Of a DNA stretch of 11,865 nucleotides, positions 1-7,324 are shown piece after piece. A model generated the notes under the pieces. That model had not been told where the DNA came from. It ran no database searches and saw nothing but the letters and a program-made list of their open reading frames with translations. Source of the DNA: an uncultured Caryophanales bacterium. GTDB taxonomy: Bacteria; Bacillota_I; Bacilli_A; RFN20; CAG-826. A program made the position numbers and the translations under genes. Position 1 is the first letter of the stretch; each line of letters starts with the position of its first letter. The stretch covers positions 1-11,865 of the forward strand of contig CAMJEC010000029.1 in the NCBI GenBank assembly GCA_946404585.1. The letters run 5' to 3'.

Positions 1-396
1 CAAAGATTAAGACCTTGGTACCATAGTAGTGTTCTTCTCACTAACTTAATGAGAAAAGGTAGCAAGATTATTGATAACCCTGCTAACGATCCAGAAGTCG
101 ATAATACATTTAGAAGTATGGCGGTAGTAGGTGAAAGTAATACATACGCTGGTGTTGTCGCTATTAATAGAGGTATGTTACCAGTGACTAAAACATTTAG
201 AGTGGCGGAAGAATTCTTAGCCAATGCTGCTACTCCAAATAAGATTTATGTATATATCTATAACGAAGCGGATTTAAAGATTGGTGAAGATGGCTTTGTG
301 AAAGAGAACCAAGTTTTAGATTTATCTTTAAAAGATGAAATCGAAATCAGTGTTCCACAAAACTCCATGGTCATTCTTTCCTCTAAGGAGCTATAA
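1..396 (+). CDS. C-terminal part of a probable glycoside hydrolase (5' end outside window)
   Basis: The frame is open from base 1, so the ATG at 49 is probably internal and the gene begins upstream. About 131 residues are visible. They start with a helix-like stretch containing RPWYHSS and LMRKGS, followed by a beta-rich region (MAVVGES, YAGVVAINRG, KIYVYIYN) that ends in SVPQNSMVILSS. This resembles many TIM-barrel glycosidases, where a last barrel helix leads into a small C-terminal beta-sandwich whose final strand has a 'PxxSxxxL' pattern. No catalytic residue lies in the visible part, so the GH family cannot be named; GH39, GH30 or GH5-like tails are all possible. The next gene starts 3 bases after the stop, and its Shine-Dalgarno lies inside this gene, so the two are very likely cotranscribed. 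That it is coding is secure; the glycosidase assignment is inference from tail shape and operon context. Confidence 0.6.
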   Translation, partial: QRLRPWYHSSVLLTNLMRKGSKIIDNPANDPEVDNTFRSMAVVGESNTYAGVVAINRGMLPVTKTFRVAEEFLANAATPNKIYVYIYNEADLKIGEDGFVKENQVLDLSLKDEIEISVPQNSMVILSSKEL

Positions 397-399
397 ACT

Positions 400-3069
400 A
401 TGAAGAAAAGATTTTTAAGTTTATTGCTCTTACCTTTAATGCTTATTGGCTGCACTAATAACAACCCAAATAGTGATAAAGGTAGTTATGACCATAATTC
501 TATTAGTAAAGCCGTTCATACAGGTGAAATCGGTGACTTTAAATTAACTGGTCCTGAAAATGGATTCGTTACTGATACTGGTTTTACATTTACTTGGGAA
601 GAGGCTAATAACGCGGACAATTATCAAATTGAAATCGCTTCCACATTATCTTTTGTTAACGATGATGAAGATGAAGTCTACGTTAAAGAAAATAACTTAG
701 CGAGCACACAATATGCGCTTAACTTTAATCTTCCTAAGAAAGATATTATTTATTACTGGAGAGTAACCGCGGTCAATGTTGACCACACTAAAAAATCAGA
801 AGTTGGTAACTTCTATGTGGCTTCTCCTAAAGTTGATGAAATCCCAATCAAGATTGAAGATGAACAAGACTGGGTTTTACATAAAGAAGGTAGTTACGCT
901 GATATCAAGATTGATAGAAGTGACTTCTTTGGTACCGGTCATGATTCTTTAGCGATTATCTTTGATAAGGAACATACTTTACAAGGTAAACCAAGTAGTG
1001 ATGGTTGGATTGTCATCACTAAGAGCGAAGACCGTGAATTATATGGTACTGACTCTTTCTATTTCAATTTCTATTATTCAGGCCATGATGCCTCTGTTTT
1101 AGTCCGTGTCTTGGACTATGATGGTGAATACTGGCATAAACAAGTCCAAATCTCTAATAACGCGAAACAAACAGTCTTAATGCGTTATGAAGACTTTGAA
1201 CTAAGAACGGCGGGCACAAATATCTTCAATAGAAAATTTGACTGGCAGCATATTAGATACTTTGAAATCGTCTTTGAAAGAACATTTGGTGATGGAATAT
1301 GCTTATTCTCCAACATCAAAGCGGTCAAATTTAATGACTATAAAGGTATGTTCATGGATAAGATGGACTTCAGAAGTACTGATCCAAAAGATTGGACATA
1401 TGAAAACTATGACTTTAGAAACGATATGGTTATCTCTGAAGATGGTAGTGAATTAACTCTTAACTTCACCGCTAAAAATGCAGAAACAAATCCAAATGGT
1501 TTCTCTGGCTATGGTTTCCAAAATGTTAACGTTTATAAATACTTCATCGAAGGCGATGCAGTGAGAATGAAAGTTAAATATACTGGAGCCTCATCTAACT
1601 CTAACTTCTACTTTAGAATACTAGAAGAAGATAACGATAGGTGGCAGTTTAAACTATCATTTAACTATTTAATTAGAGATGACTATAAAGAATTAGTTAT
1701 TCCTCTTAAAGCTTTCCAAAGAACTGATTATATGACTGGTGATGGGGCCAAACAGTTCTATTACATCCAGAAATTTAATATCGGTTTAGCGGATAACTAT
1801 TCTACAGGTAGCTTATCTATTAAAGACTTAGAAGTTATCAAGATTGATGACATCGTGGAAAACCGTAAACGTATTGTTTCTAACGATGGTTGTATCGATA
1901 ACTTTAATGATTACGGTATTTATACTGAAATGTATTACTACTGGGATCAAAGTGTCGTTAATAAAGATGAAGCCATGAAATTAGATACCATCCATAAAGC
2001 GGGTGGCTCCACGAATACATATTGCGCGGAATTTGACTATAAAGCGGATATGGAAATGGCAACATATCAAATCTACTTAGACACTAAGAATGTTGATCCT
2101 AACTTAAATGCTTTCTCTATCTGGCTTAAAGATGCTTCCGTTAAATTTGATGATCCAGCGGTCGCTTATCTCGATGAAAAAGATATCGCCGCTGAAATGA
2201 CCATTCAATTAACCATGGATACAGGTGAATGGTATAGATATGTCATCGATAAAGTCGAAAAAGAATGGCATAAGTACACAATTAAGTTTGATGACTTTAC
2301 CTTAAATAACGGTGATACCTTATTTGATAAGCCAAATCCACTTAATGTTAACCATATTATCCATATGGCCTTTGGCTTTAAGTATCTCTATTATGACCAA
2401 CTAGGTAATCATCATCCAACATACGCAATCGCTAACCCAGTCTATTTGGATGAGATCTACTTTAAGAACGCAACTGAAACATCAATCGTAGAAATCAGTG
2501 GCACGATTAAAGAAGACACTGATGATCCAAATAAGATTACCATTGAAACAATGGAAGGCTACGATAGGAATGCTGATATCTTTGAATATTGGAGCTATGC
2601 GACTGAAAGAGATTATAACGAAATGGCTTTAGCCACAGATGTCTCTTCTATCGGTGGGGCTAAATCATTAAGAATGCACTATAAGGGCTATGAATCCATC
2701 TCTTACTCTAGAGCAACACAATTCGCTAATACAATTACCGCAAAAGGTTTCTCTATTGATGTTAAGGGTGATGGCAAAGCCACAGTCTACCTCAACCTCA
2801 ACTGGAGAAGTGGTACAACCTTAATGAAGATGAGATTTACATTAAGTAATCTTCCAACCGTTTGGACACATTATGAAATCGGTTTCGAATTATTTAAAGA
2901 TGTTAACGGTAGTAGTAAGACTATTTCCGCTAACTACGCAAAGAATATCGAATCCGTATCCTTCGGTATTGTCAATAACGATTACAGTAGTAGTGATATC
3001 TATGTTGATAACTTAAGACTCCTTAAGAATATCGGCTATACCACTAATACAAGAACAACCATTGAATAG
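400..3069 (+). CDS. Surface lipoprotein with FN3-like and multiple carbohydrate-binding-like modules
   Basis: The N-terminus is a lipoprotein signal (MKKR, hydrophobic core, lipobox LIGC with Cys18), so the mature protein should be lipid-anchored on the outer face of the membrane. An Asn/Ser-rich linker follows, then a fibronectin-III-like domain at about 48-142 (TFTWEEA, YYWRVTAV). Four beta-rich blocks come next, at about 148-312, 317-480, 498-697 and 714-880. Blocks 1, 3 and 4 end in strands such as FSNIKAVKF, YLDEIYFKN and YVDNLRLLK, a pattern typical of CBM11/galactose-binding-like beta-sandwich modules. Each block has aromatic-rich strands and a 'Y..F.L' element. No hydrolase or transporter motif is visible. 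The likely role is to bind polysaccharide or oligosaccharide at the cell surface for neighbouring enzymes. It starts at ATG 400, with AAGGAG at 385-390 nine bases upstream. Domain families are judged from strand patterns only and need profile searches. Confidence 0.75.
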   Translation: MKKRFLSLLLLPLMLIGCTNNNPNSDKGSYDHNSISKAVHTGEIGDFKLTGPENGFVTDTGFTFTWEEANNADNYQIEIASTLSFVNDDEDEVYVKENNLASTQYALNFNLPKKDIIYYWRVTAVNVDHTKKSEVGNFYVASPKVDEIPIKIEDEQDWVLHKEGSYADIKIDRSDFFGTGHDSLAIIFDKEHTLQGKPSSDGWIVITKSEDRELYGTDSFYFNFYYSGHDASVLVRVLDYDGEYWHKQVQISNNAKQTVLMRYEDFELRTAGTNIFNRKFDWQHIRYFEIVFERTFGDGICLFSNIKAVKFNDYKGMFMDKMDFRSTDPKDWTYENYDFRNDMVISEDGSELTLNFTAKNAETNPNGFSGYGFQNVNVYKYFIEGDAVRMKVKYTGASSNSNFYFRILEEDNDRWQFKLSFNYLIRDDYKELVIPLKAFQRTDYMTGDGAKQFYYIQKFNIGLADNYSTGSLSIKDLEVIKIDDIVENRKRIVSNDGCIDNFNDYGIYTEMYYYWDQSVVNKDEAMKLDTIHKAGGSTNTYCAEFDYKADMEMATYQIYLDTKNVDPNLNAFSIWLKDASVKFDDPAVAYLDEKDIAAEMTIQLTMDTGEWYRYVIDKVEKEWHKYTIKFDDFTLNNGDTLFDKPNPLNVNHIIHMAFGFKYLYYDQLGNHHPTYAIANPVYLDEIYFKNATETSIVEISGTIKEDTDDPNKITIETMEGYDRNADIFEYWSYATERDYNEMALATDVSSIGGAKSLRMHYKGYESISYSRATQFANTITAKGFSIDVKGDGKATVYLNLNWRSGTTLMKMRFTLSNLPTVWTHYEIGFELFKDVNGSSKTISANYAKNIESVSFGIVNNDYSSSDIYVDNLRLLKNIGYTTNTRTTIE

Positions 3070-3074
3070 AGGTG
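3068..3074 (+). promoter_or_regulatory. Ribosome binding site that decides the GH130 start
   Basis: AGAGGTG lies six bases before ATG 3081 and overlaps the stop codon of the lipoprotein gene. An in-frame GTG at 3072 would give three more residues, but it sits inside this Shine-Dalgarno and has no site of its own. ATG 3081, giving a protein that begins MKFTKYKNNPIL, is therefore preferred. Confidence 0.75.
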
Positions 3075-3080
3075 ACCATC

Positions 3081-4097
3081 ATGAAATTTACTAAGTATAA
3101 AAATAATCCAATATTAAAACCAAACGCTAAAAACCAATGGGAAGAATTATGTGTTCTTAACCCAGCGGCTATCTATAACGAAGAAGATAAAACCTTCTAT
3201 ATGGTTTATAGAGCCGCAGGTAATGATAAGACTCACCTTATTCACCTTGGTTTAGCAACAAGTAAAGATGGCATTAATTTCACTAGATGTAGTGATAAAC
3301 CTTTATTAAGTGGAGATCCAAATGGTTTAGACGCTGGGGGCTGTGAAGACCCACGTCTTGTAAAGATGGGAGACTATTTCTATTTAACATATGCCTCCCG
3401 TCCATTCCCTCCAGGTCAATATTGGAGAGAAGATAAAGAATATTTTGGTTTCCAACCTGAATATGGTCCAAAAGTCTTAGTGTATAACAACACTCTTACT
3501 CATTTAGCCATTTCTAAAGATTTAAAGAATTGGAAGAAATTAGGACCTATTACTGATAGTCACTTTGATGATAGAGATGTCTTCATCTTCCCAGAAACTA
3601 TTAACGGTAAATTCTATATGCTTTCTAGAGCGATGGAAAGATGCGGGGAAGGCTATCCTAATAAGAATCCAGCGATTTGGTTAAGTGAAAGTGATGATTT
3701 ATTACACTGGGATAACTACACCTTATTAATGCAAGGTGAAACAGATTGGGAAGATAAAAAGATTGGTGCGGGTACCCCTCCAATTAAAACTAAAGATGGT
3801 TGGCTTGTCCTCTATCATGGTGTCTCTAAAAAAGATGATGCCTATCGAGTGGGCGCAATTCTCTTAGATTTAAATAATCCATATAAGATTATCGCTAGAA
3901 CTAAAGATTTCTTAATGGAACCAGAAGAAGAATATGAAACTAATGGCTATTATAACGGCTGCGTATTCCCAACCGCAGTTGTGCCACATGATGGTACCCT
4001 TTACATCTATTATGGTGCGGGTGATAAAGTCATCTGCTTAGCCACAGTCAATGAAGAAGAACTTCTTAAATATTTAAAGGAGGAATGTCATGTCTAA
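3081..4097 (+). CDS. GH130 family beta-mannoside phosphorylase (or mannosidase)
   Basis: This is a five-bladed beta-propeller enzyme of glycoside hydrolase family 130, 338 residues from ATG 3081. Family landmarks are the N-terminal NPIL and NPAAIY strand, an FYMVYRA blade, GCEDPRL at 87-93 (its Asp is the candidate general acid of the family), the FPE motif near 171, GAGTPP, LYHGV around His246 and a late GCVFPTAVV strand. Known GH130 phosphorylases use phosphate to split beta-mannosidic bonds in the cytoplasm, releasing alpha-mannose-1-phosphate; some members are hydrolases. No signal peptide is visible, which fits an intracellular enzyme. A mutase and a mannose-6-phosphate isomerase downstream favour the phosphorylase role. 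Two oddities are a longer segment after YLTYASRP (about 105-135) and LSRAM where many members read LHRP or LDRP. The subfamily and linkage (beta-1,4 or beta-1,2; Man, Glc or GlcNAc acceptor) cannot be fixed here. Its end overlaps the next start by 8 bases. Confidence 0.88.
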   Translation: MKFTKYKNNPILKPNAKNQWEELCVLNPAAIYNEEDKTFYMVYRAAGNDKTHLIHLGLATSKDGINFTRCSDKPLLSGDPNGLDAGGCEDPRLVKMGDYFYLTYASRPFPPGQYWREDKEYFGFQPEYGPKVLVYNNTLTHLAISKDLKNWKKLGPITDSHFDDRDVFIFPETINGKFYMLSRAMERCGEGYPNKNPAIWLSESDDLLHWDNYTLLMQGETDWEDKKIGAGTPPIKTKDGWLVLYHGVSKKDDAYRVGAILLDLNNPYKIIARTKDFLMEPEEEYETNGYYNGCVFPTAVVPHDGTLYIYYGAGDKVICLATVNEEELLKYLKEECHV

Positions 4098-5367
4098 AAA
4101 ATTATTATTACCAGTTGTTGGTTTAGCGTTATGTTCCGCAGTGGCCATTGGTGTGACCCATGCAGTGTACGCTACTGAGCCACAAATGCTTACATATCAA
4201 GTTGACTTTTTCAATAACTACTTAAGAGAGGAATTCACTCTTTCTAATGGCACTAAGGGTAAAGGCAATAACTTACTCTACAAGAGTGTCGAAGCTTTTC
4301 AAGGTAGCTTATTAACAAAGCCAGAAGATCCTACTAGAGCAAGATATGATTTCCAAGGTTGGTATTTAGAAGAAGAATGTGAAACAGTTTGGAACTTTGA
4401 AAGTGATAGAGTTTCTGGAAATATGAGATTATTCGCAAAATGGGGTGTTTCTCAAGAAGATCAAGGCACAGAACCTGCTTATTATCCTCCAAGTACAGTT
4501 TTACCAGAAAGCGCTAGTGCTAACTATGAATTAGATAGCATCATGTACTTCAAAATTACAAACAATGTGGTTAACTTACCAACCGCAGCGTTATCGAAAT
4601 TAGAGGCTAATAAGACTAACGTATTACCTTTAATGGAATATCGCGCTAAAGCAAGTAAACCAATCACCGCCACATATGAAAACTATAAAATCACAATTAA
4701 ATGTGGCGATGAAACTAGAGTTATTACAGTCAAAGATGATTCATTGAATCTCGTAATGAATAACACTAACTATGAAACCAAAGCCAAGAAATACGAGGCT
4801 AAGGCTTTAGAAGAAGATAGTTATCACGTTATGTTAGCGGGTTCATCCTCTATTGAGTTCTGGGAATCATCTAAAGAAGACTTAGAACCAATCGTCAGTT
4901 ATAACCATGGTATCGGTGGTACCACAATTGAAGAATGGGATACAAAGCTCAATCAAAGATTAGTGTTCCCATATAAACCAAAAATGGTGGTCTATTATGT
5001 CGGTATTAATAATGTCATTAATTCTAAACAAGACGCCGCTACTATTTGGAATAACTTAAAGAACTTCTTTGATCACACACATGAAGCTTTACCAGATACA
5101 AAAGTGCAATATATCATGATGAACCTTATTCCAGGTTATAAAGGTTATTTTGACACCATTAATGCGGTAAACGCTAATGTGACAAATTATCAAAAAGAGA
5201 ATACTTGGTTAACTCTTATTAATCCAGGTACCGCTTTACTTAAAGAAAACGGTGAACCAAACGCTGCCTACTTTAGAACAGATGGCTTACATCTCTCTTA
5301 TTATGGCTATGTTGTTTGGGGTGACATCATTAAACAATCAATCGTTAACGGATTAGAAAATAATTAG
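4090..5367 (+). CDS. Secreted SGNH/GDSL hydrolase with InlB-type repeat
   Basis: A Sec signal peptide (MSKK, hydrophobic core, probable cleavage after AVYA near residue 28) precedes a Listeria-Bacteroides InlB B-repeat at about 72-118 (KPEDP, FQGWY, RLFAKWG). A beta-rich linker domain at about 145-235 may resemble the copper-amine-oxidase N-terminal fold; this is a weak impression. The C-terminal SGNH hydrolase runs from about 247 to 420. Block I is GSSSIEFW with Ser253 as candidate nucleophile, block II is GIGGTT at 274, block III is GINN at 305-308, and block V is DGLH with Asp398 and His401. Such enzymes usually act as esterases or deacetylases, so removal of acetyl groups from a glycan is plausible but inferred. 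There is no LPXTG sorting signal or C-terminal anchor; the InlB repeat may mediate retention or protein contact. The start is ATG 4090 with AAGGAGG at 4077-4083, and the gene overlaps the GH130 gene by 8 bases. Confidence 0.85.
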   Translation: MSKKLLLPVVGLALCSAVAIGVTHAVYATEPQMLTYQVDFFNNYLREEFTLSNGTKGKGNNLLYKSVEAFQGSLLTKPEDPTRARYDFQGWYLEEECETVWNFESDRVSGNMRLFAKWGVSQEDQGTEPAYYPPSTVLPESASANYELDSIMYFKITNNVVNLPTAALSKLEANKTNVLPLMEYRAKASKPITATYENYKITIKCGDETRVITVKDDSLNLVMNNTNYETKAKKYEAKALEEDSYHVMLAGSSSIEFWESSKEDLEPIVSYNHGIGGTTIEEWDTKLNQRLVFPYKPKMVVYYVGINNVINSKQDAATIWNNLKNFFDHTHEALPDTKVQYIMMNLIPGYKGYFDTINAVNANVTNYQKENTWLTLINPGTALLKENGEPNAAYFRTDGLHLSYYGYVVWGDIIKQSIVNGLENN

Positions 5368-5372
5368 TCTTT

Positions 5373-5867
5373 ATGAATTATCAATTAGACATCAGCAAAG
5401 AATATCAAAACGCGAGAAAAAAAGTGACCCTCCTCTCTTTAGCTTTCTCACTAATTTTCTCCCTTATTCTCATTGCTGATGTCCTATTGGTAATATTTGC
5501 TAACGAGGATTATAAACTTAATCTCATTATCGCTATTATCATCTCCATCTTATTTGCGTGGGGAGCGATATTCTTCTTCCCTAACTTCTATAATGACATT
5601 TTCAAAAAATACACATTCTATAAGAGTTATGAAAGTGGACTTAAAGAAACCGCGGAAGTGGAATTTGATAAAGAGATTAATGAACCAGTAACTAAGGATA
5701 GTAACGGCCTATATCTCTATCCAGTGCATGTTACTTATTTAGATGGTCTATCTAGAGTTAGCAAAGTGATCTACACACTAGAAAAAGACCTTAACTTTAA
5801 GAAAGGTGATAAGTTAACAGTTACCACCTATCAAAGAGTCATCATCAAAGCGGAGTCTCATTTATGA
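5373..5867 (+). CDS. Two-helix membrane protein of unknown function
   Basis: I do not recognise this 164-residue protein. It has a short cytoplasmic-looking N-terminus, two hydrophobic helices at about 20-43 and 49-73 separated by a charged loop (NEDYK), then a soluble beta-rich tail of about 90 residues. The tail contains LYPVHVTYLDG and a final KKGDKLTVTTYQRV strand pair. That layout is reminiscent of DUF3592-like small membrane proteins, but the similarity is too weak to name it. It starts five bases after the SGNH gene stops, with no good Shine-Dalgarno, so translation is probably coupled to the upstream gene. It ends in an ATGA overlap with the next gene. Its place in the operon suggests a link to sugar uptake or surface glycan handling, which is inference. 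Confidence 0.75.
   Translation: MNYQLDISKEYQNARKKVTLLSLAFSLIFSLILIADVLLVIFANEDYKLNLIIAIIISILFAWGAIFFFPNFYNDIFKKYTFYKSYESGLKETAEVEFDKEINEPVTKDSNGLYLYPVHVTYLDGLSRVSKVIYTLEKDLNFKKGDKLTVTTYQRVIIKAESHL
5864..5867 (+). other. ATGA start/stop overlap (translational coupling)
   Basis: ATG at 5864-5866 overlaps the TGA stop at 5865-5867, a classical coupling arrangement. GGAG at 5852-5855 is eight bases upstream of the start. This is also the clearest evidence in the window that TGA is a stop codon, because reading it as Trp would run into a TAA eight codons later. Confidence 0.85.
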
Positions 5868-6463
5868 ACGAACTTAGAAAAGACCGCTTAAGTAATCATA
5901 TTAGATATGTTTGGCCAGCATATATCATCAGCGCTTTACTCATCGCTGGTGGACTCTCATTTATATTCCAAGCAGTCCACAAATTACCAGAGTATAAAAC
6001 ATTAACTATCTTTGTCTCAGGTAAAGTGACTGATGGTAAAGCCTTAAAAGAAGATTTACTAAATACTTATCAAGATAAAGAACTTAAAAGTGTCAGCACG
6101 ATATCCGCTGACCCAAATGAAGGACACTATAACACTAAACTAACGATACCTGGTTATAGTTCCGCGGATGTACTTATCATCCCAGTATCTAAATTAGAAA
6201 ATCTAGATGCTTCATACTTCGCAATTGATTTAAAGGATGAACTTATAACTAACTTCTACAGTGGTTATTCATTCTATAAACAAGATGAAGTTAATTACGG
6301 TATCAAAATCAATAAAGAAACAGTTAAGCCCTATATGAGCTTACCTAATGAAGATTGCTACATGTTCCTTAATGGTAACAGCCATAACATTGGTGAATAC
6401 GCGAATAAGCCCGTTAAAGAACACGATCTAGCCTTACACCTAGTAAAAGAGTGGGGAATGTAA
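5864..6463 (+). CDS. Single-pass membrane-anchored extracytoplasmic protein of unknown function
   Basis: I do not recognise this 199-residue protein. A basic N-terminus (MNELRKDR) leads into one membrane helix at about 17-37, so roughly 160 residues probably face outside. The outer part opens with a TLTIFVSG strand, then alternates helices and strands, including SADVLIIPVSKLENL and FYSGYSFYK. The strand 'TIFVSG', followed by 'ADVLIIP' about 60 residues later, recalls the first lobe of type 2 periplasmic binding proteins, where the sugar-ABC substrate-binding protein begins in the same way. At this length it would be only one lobe, so a binding role is speculative. It starts in an ATGA overlap with the preceding gene, and its stop directly abuts the next start. 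The three membrane-protein genes are therefore probably made together. Confidence 0.75.
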   Translation: MNELRKDRLSNHIRYVWPAYIISALLIAGGLSFIFQAVHKLPEYKTLTIFVSGKVTDGKALKEDLLNTYQDKELKSVSTISADPNEGHYNTKLTIPGYSSADVLIIPVSKLENLDASYFAIDLKDELITNFYSGYSFYKQDEVNYGIKINKETVKPYMSLPNEDCYMFLNGNSHNIGEYANKPVKEHDLALHLVKEWGM

Positions 6464-7321
6464 ATGAAAAAAGAAGAAAGACACATTACAGATGAAGATG
6501 TAAAGCAAAGCCTCCCTAGAAATAGGAAGGAAGTCTTTTTCGATTTACTTAAGAATCGTAAAATGACTCTTTTTGCTTTCTCTTGCTATTCCTTTATCTT
6601 CTTTATCCCATTAGCGGTTGATCTCTTCTTATTTAACTTTTTTGAATCCGCAGCGATTGCGGCTGATAAGTCAGACCAATTATTCTCCCTAGTCTTTTAC
6701 TCAATGTTAATCATGCTTCCATGTATGCTCATTGGTTTTATCGGTTTAGCGGGCGCTTTCTACACCGCGAAGAAGATGGTCTGGCAAGAAGGTATCTCTT
6801 TAGCGAGTGACTTCTTCCAAGGCATTAAAGAAAACTGGAAACATGCATTAATCAATGGTGTGATATTTGGCTTAGCCTTATTTGGTTTAGTGGTGGGTGG
6901 CACCTACTTAATGATTTATGCTCCTGTACATGCAGTAGTGAAAGGTATTGGTCTAGGAGCGCTTATTCTATTCTTCTTATTATTCGGTATGGTCGTTGTG
7001 CTTAATTTCACACAGTGTGTCTATTATGAAAATGGCTATGCCGTGACATTAAGAAATTCATTCTCCTTCTTAGGATTACTTAACTGGAGAATATTACTTA
7101 TTTACTTATTATCTACAGGGACAGTCGTGGTCTTAGGTTTATTTAACTTAATTACCTTAACGATTGGTTTATTATTATTCGCTATTTTCAACAGTGTGGT
7201 CATTATCTTGTACACACTGATATCCCATTATGGGTTTGATAAATATATTAACAAAGAACATTACCCTCACATGGTCGGTAAGGGTTTATATAAAGAAAGT
7301 CAAGATGACAAGGAGGCCTAA
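6464..7321 (+). CDS. DUF624/YesL-type polytopic membrane protein
   Basis: This 285-residue protein has a charged N-terminus and about six hydrophobic segments at roughly 34-60, 73-103, 128-153, 158-186, 205-232 and 234-256. The second segment and following loop (FIGLAGAFYTAKK, then DFFQGIKENWK) match the signature of the DUF624/YesL family: a 'G.AGA.Y' helix followed by a loop with 'F..G.KENWK'. YesL-like proteins are often encoded in carbohydrate ABC transporter operons of Bacillota, but their biochemical role is not established. Here the gene sits directly before the sugar ABC ATPase, and the Shine-Dalgarno of that ATPase lies within its last codons. Its own start immediately follows the upstream stop, with GGGGA at 6453-6457 as ribosome binding site. 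The membrane assignment is firm; the family match is from motif memory. Confidence 0.75.
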   Translation: MKKEERHITDEDVKQSLPRNRKEVFFDLLKNRKMTLFAFSCYSFIFFIPLAVDLFLFNFFESAAIAADKSDQLFSLVFYSMLIMLPCMLIGFIGLAGAFYTAKKMVWQEGISLASDFFQGIKENWKHALINGVIFGLALFGLVVGGTYLMIYAPVHAVVKGIGLGALILFFLLFGMVVVLNFTQCVYYENGYAVTLRNSFSFLGLLNWRILLIYLLSTGTVVVLGLFNLITLTIGLLLFAIFNSVVIILYTLISHYGFDKYINKEHYPHMVGKGLYKESQDDKEA

Positions 7322-7324
7322 TTT

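Noticed and set aside
258..464. Open frame of 68 codons on the minus strand
   Set aside because: It spans the junction of two well-supported plus-strand genes, lacks a ribosome binding site, and encodes nothing recognisable.
1238..1456. Short plus-strand frames inside larger genes (also 5497-5691, 8265-8453 and 9850-10098)
   Set aside because: Each is an alternate-frame shadow of a gene with clear domains and has no suitable start context.
3283..3471. Open frame of 62 codons on the minus strand inside the GH130 gene
   Set aside because: It lies wholly inside a motif-supported gene and shows no independent coding signal.
4090..4180. Lipobox in the SGNH hydrolase signal peptide (LALC)
   Set aside because: The residue before Cys is Leu, not Gly, Ala or Ser, and a good signal peptidase I site (AVYA) follows the hydrophobic core.
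5865..5867. Possibility that TGA codes for tryptophan, as in many Mollicutes
   Set aside because: TGG is used for conserved Trp residues throughout, and this TGA forms a clean ATGA stop/start overlap. Readthrough would end at a TAA eight codons later.
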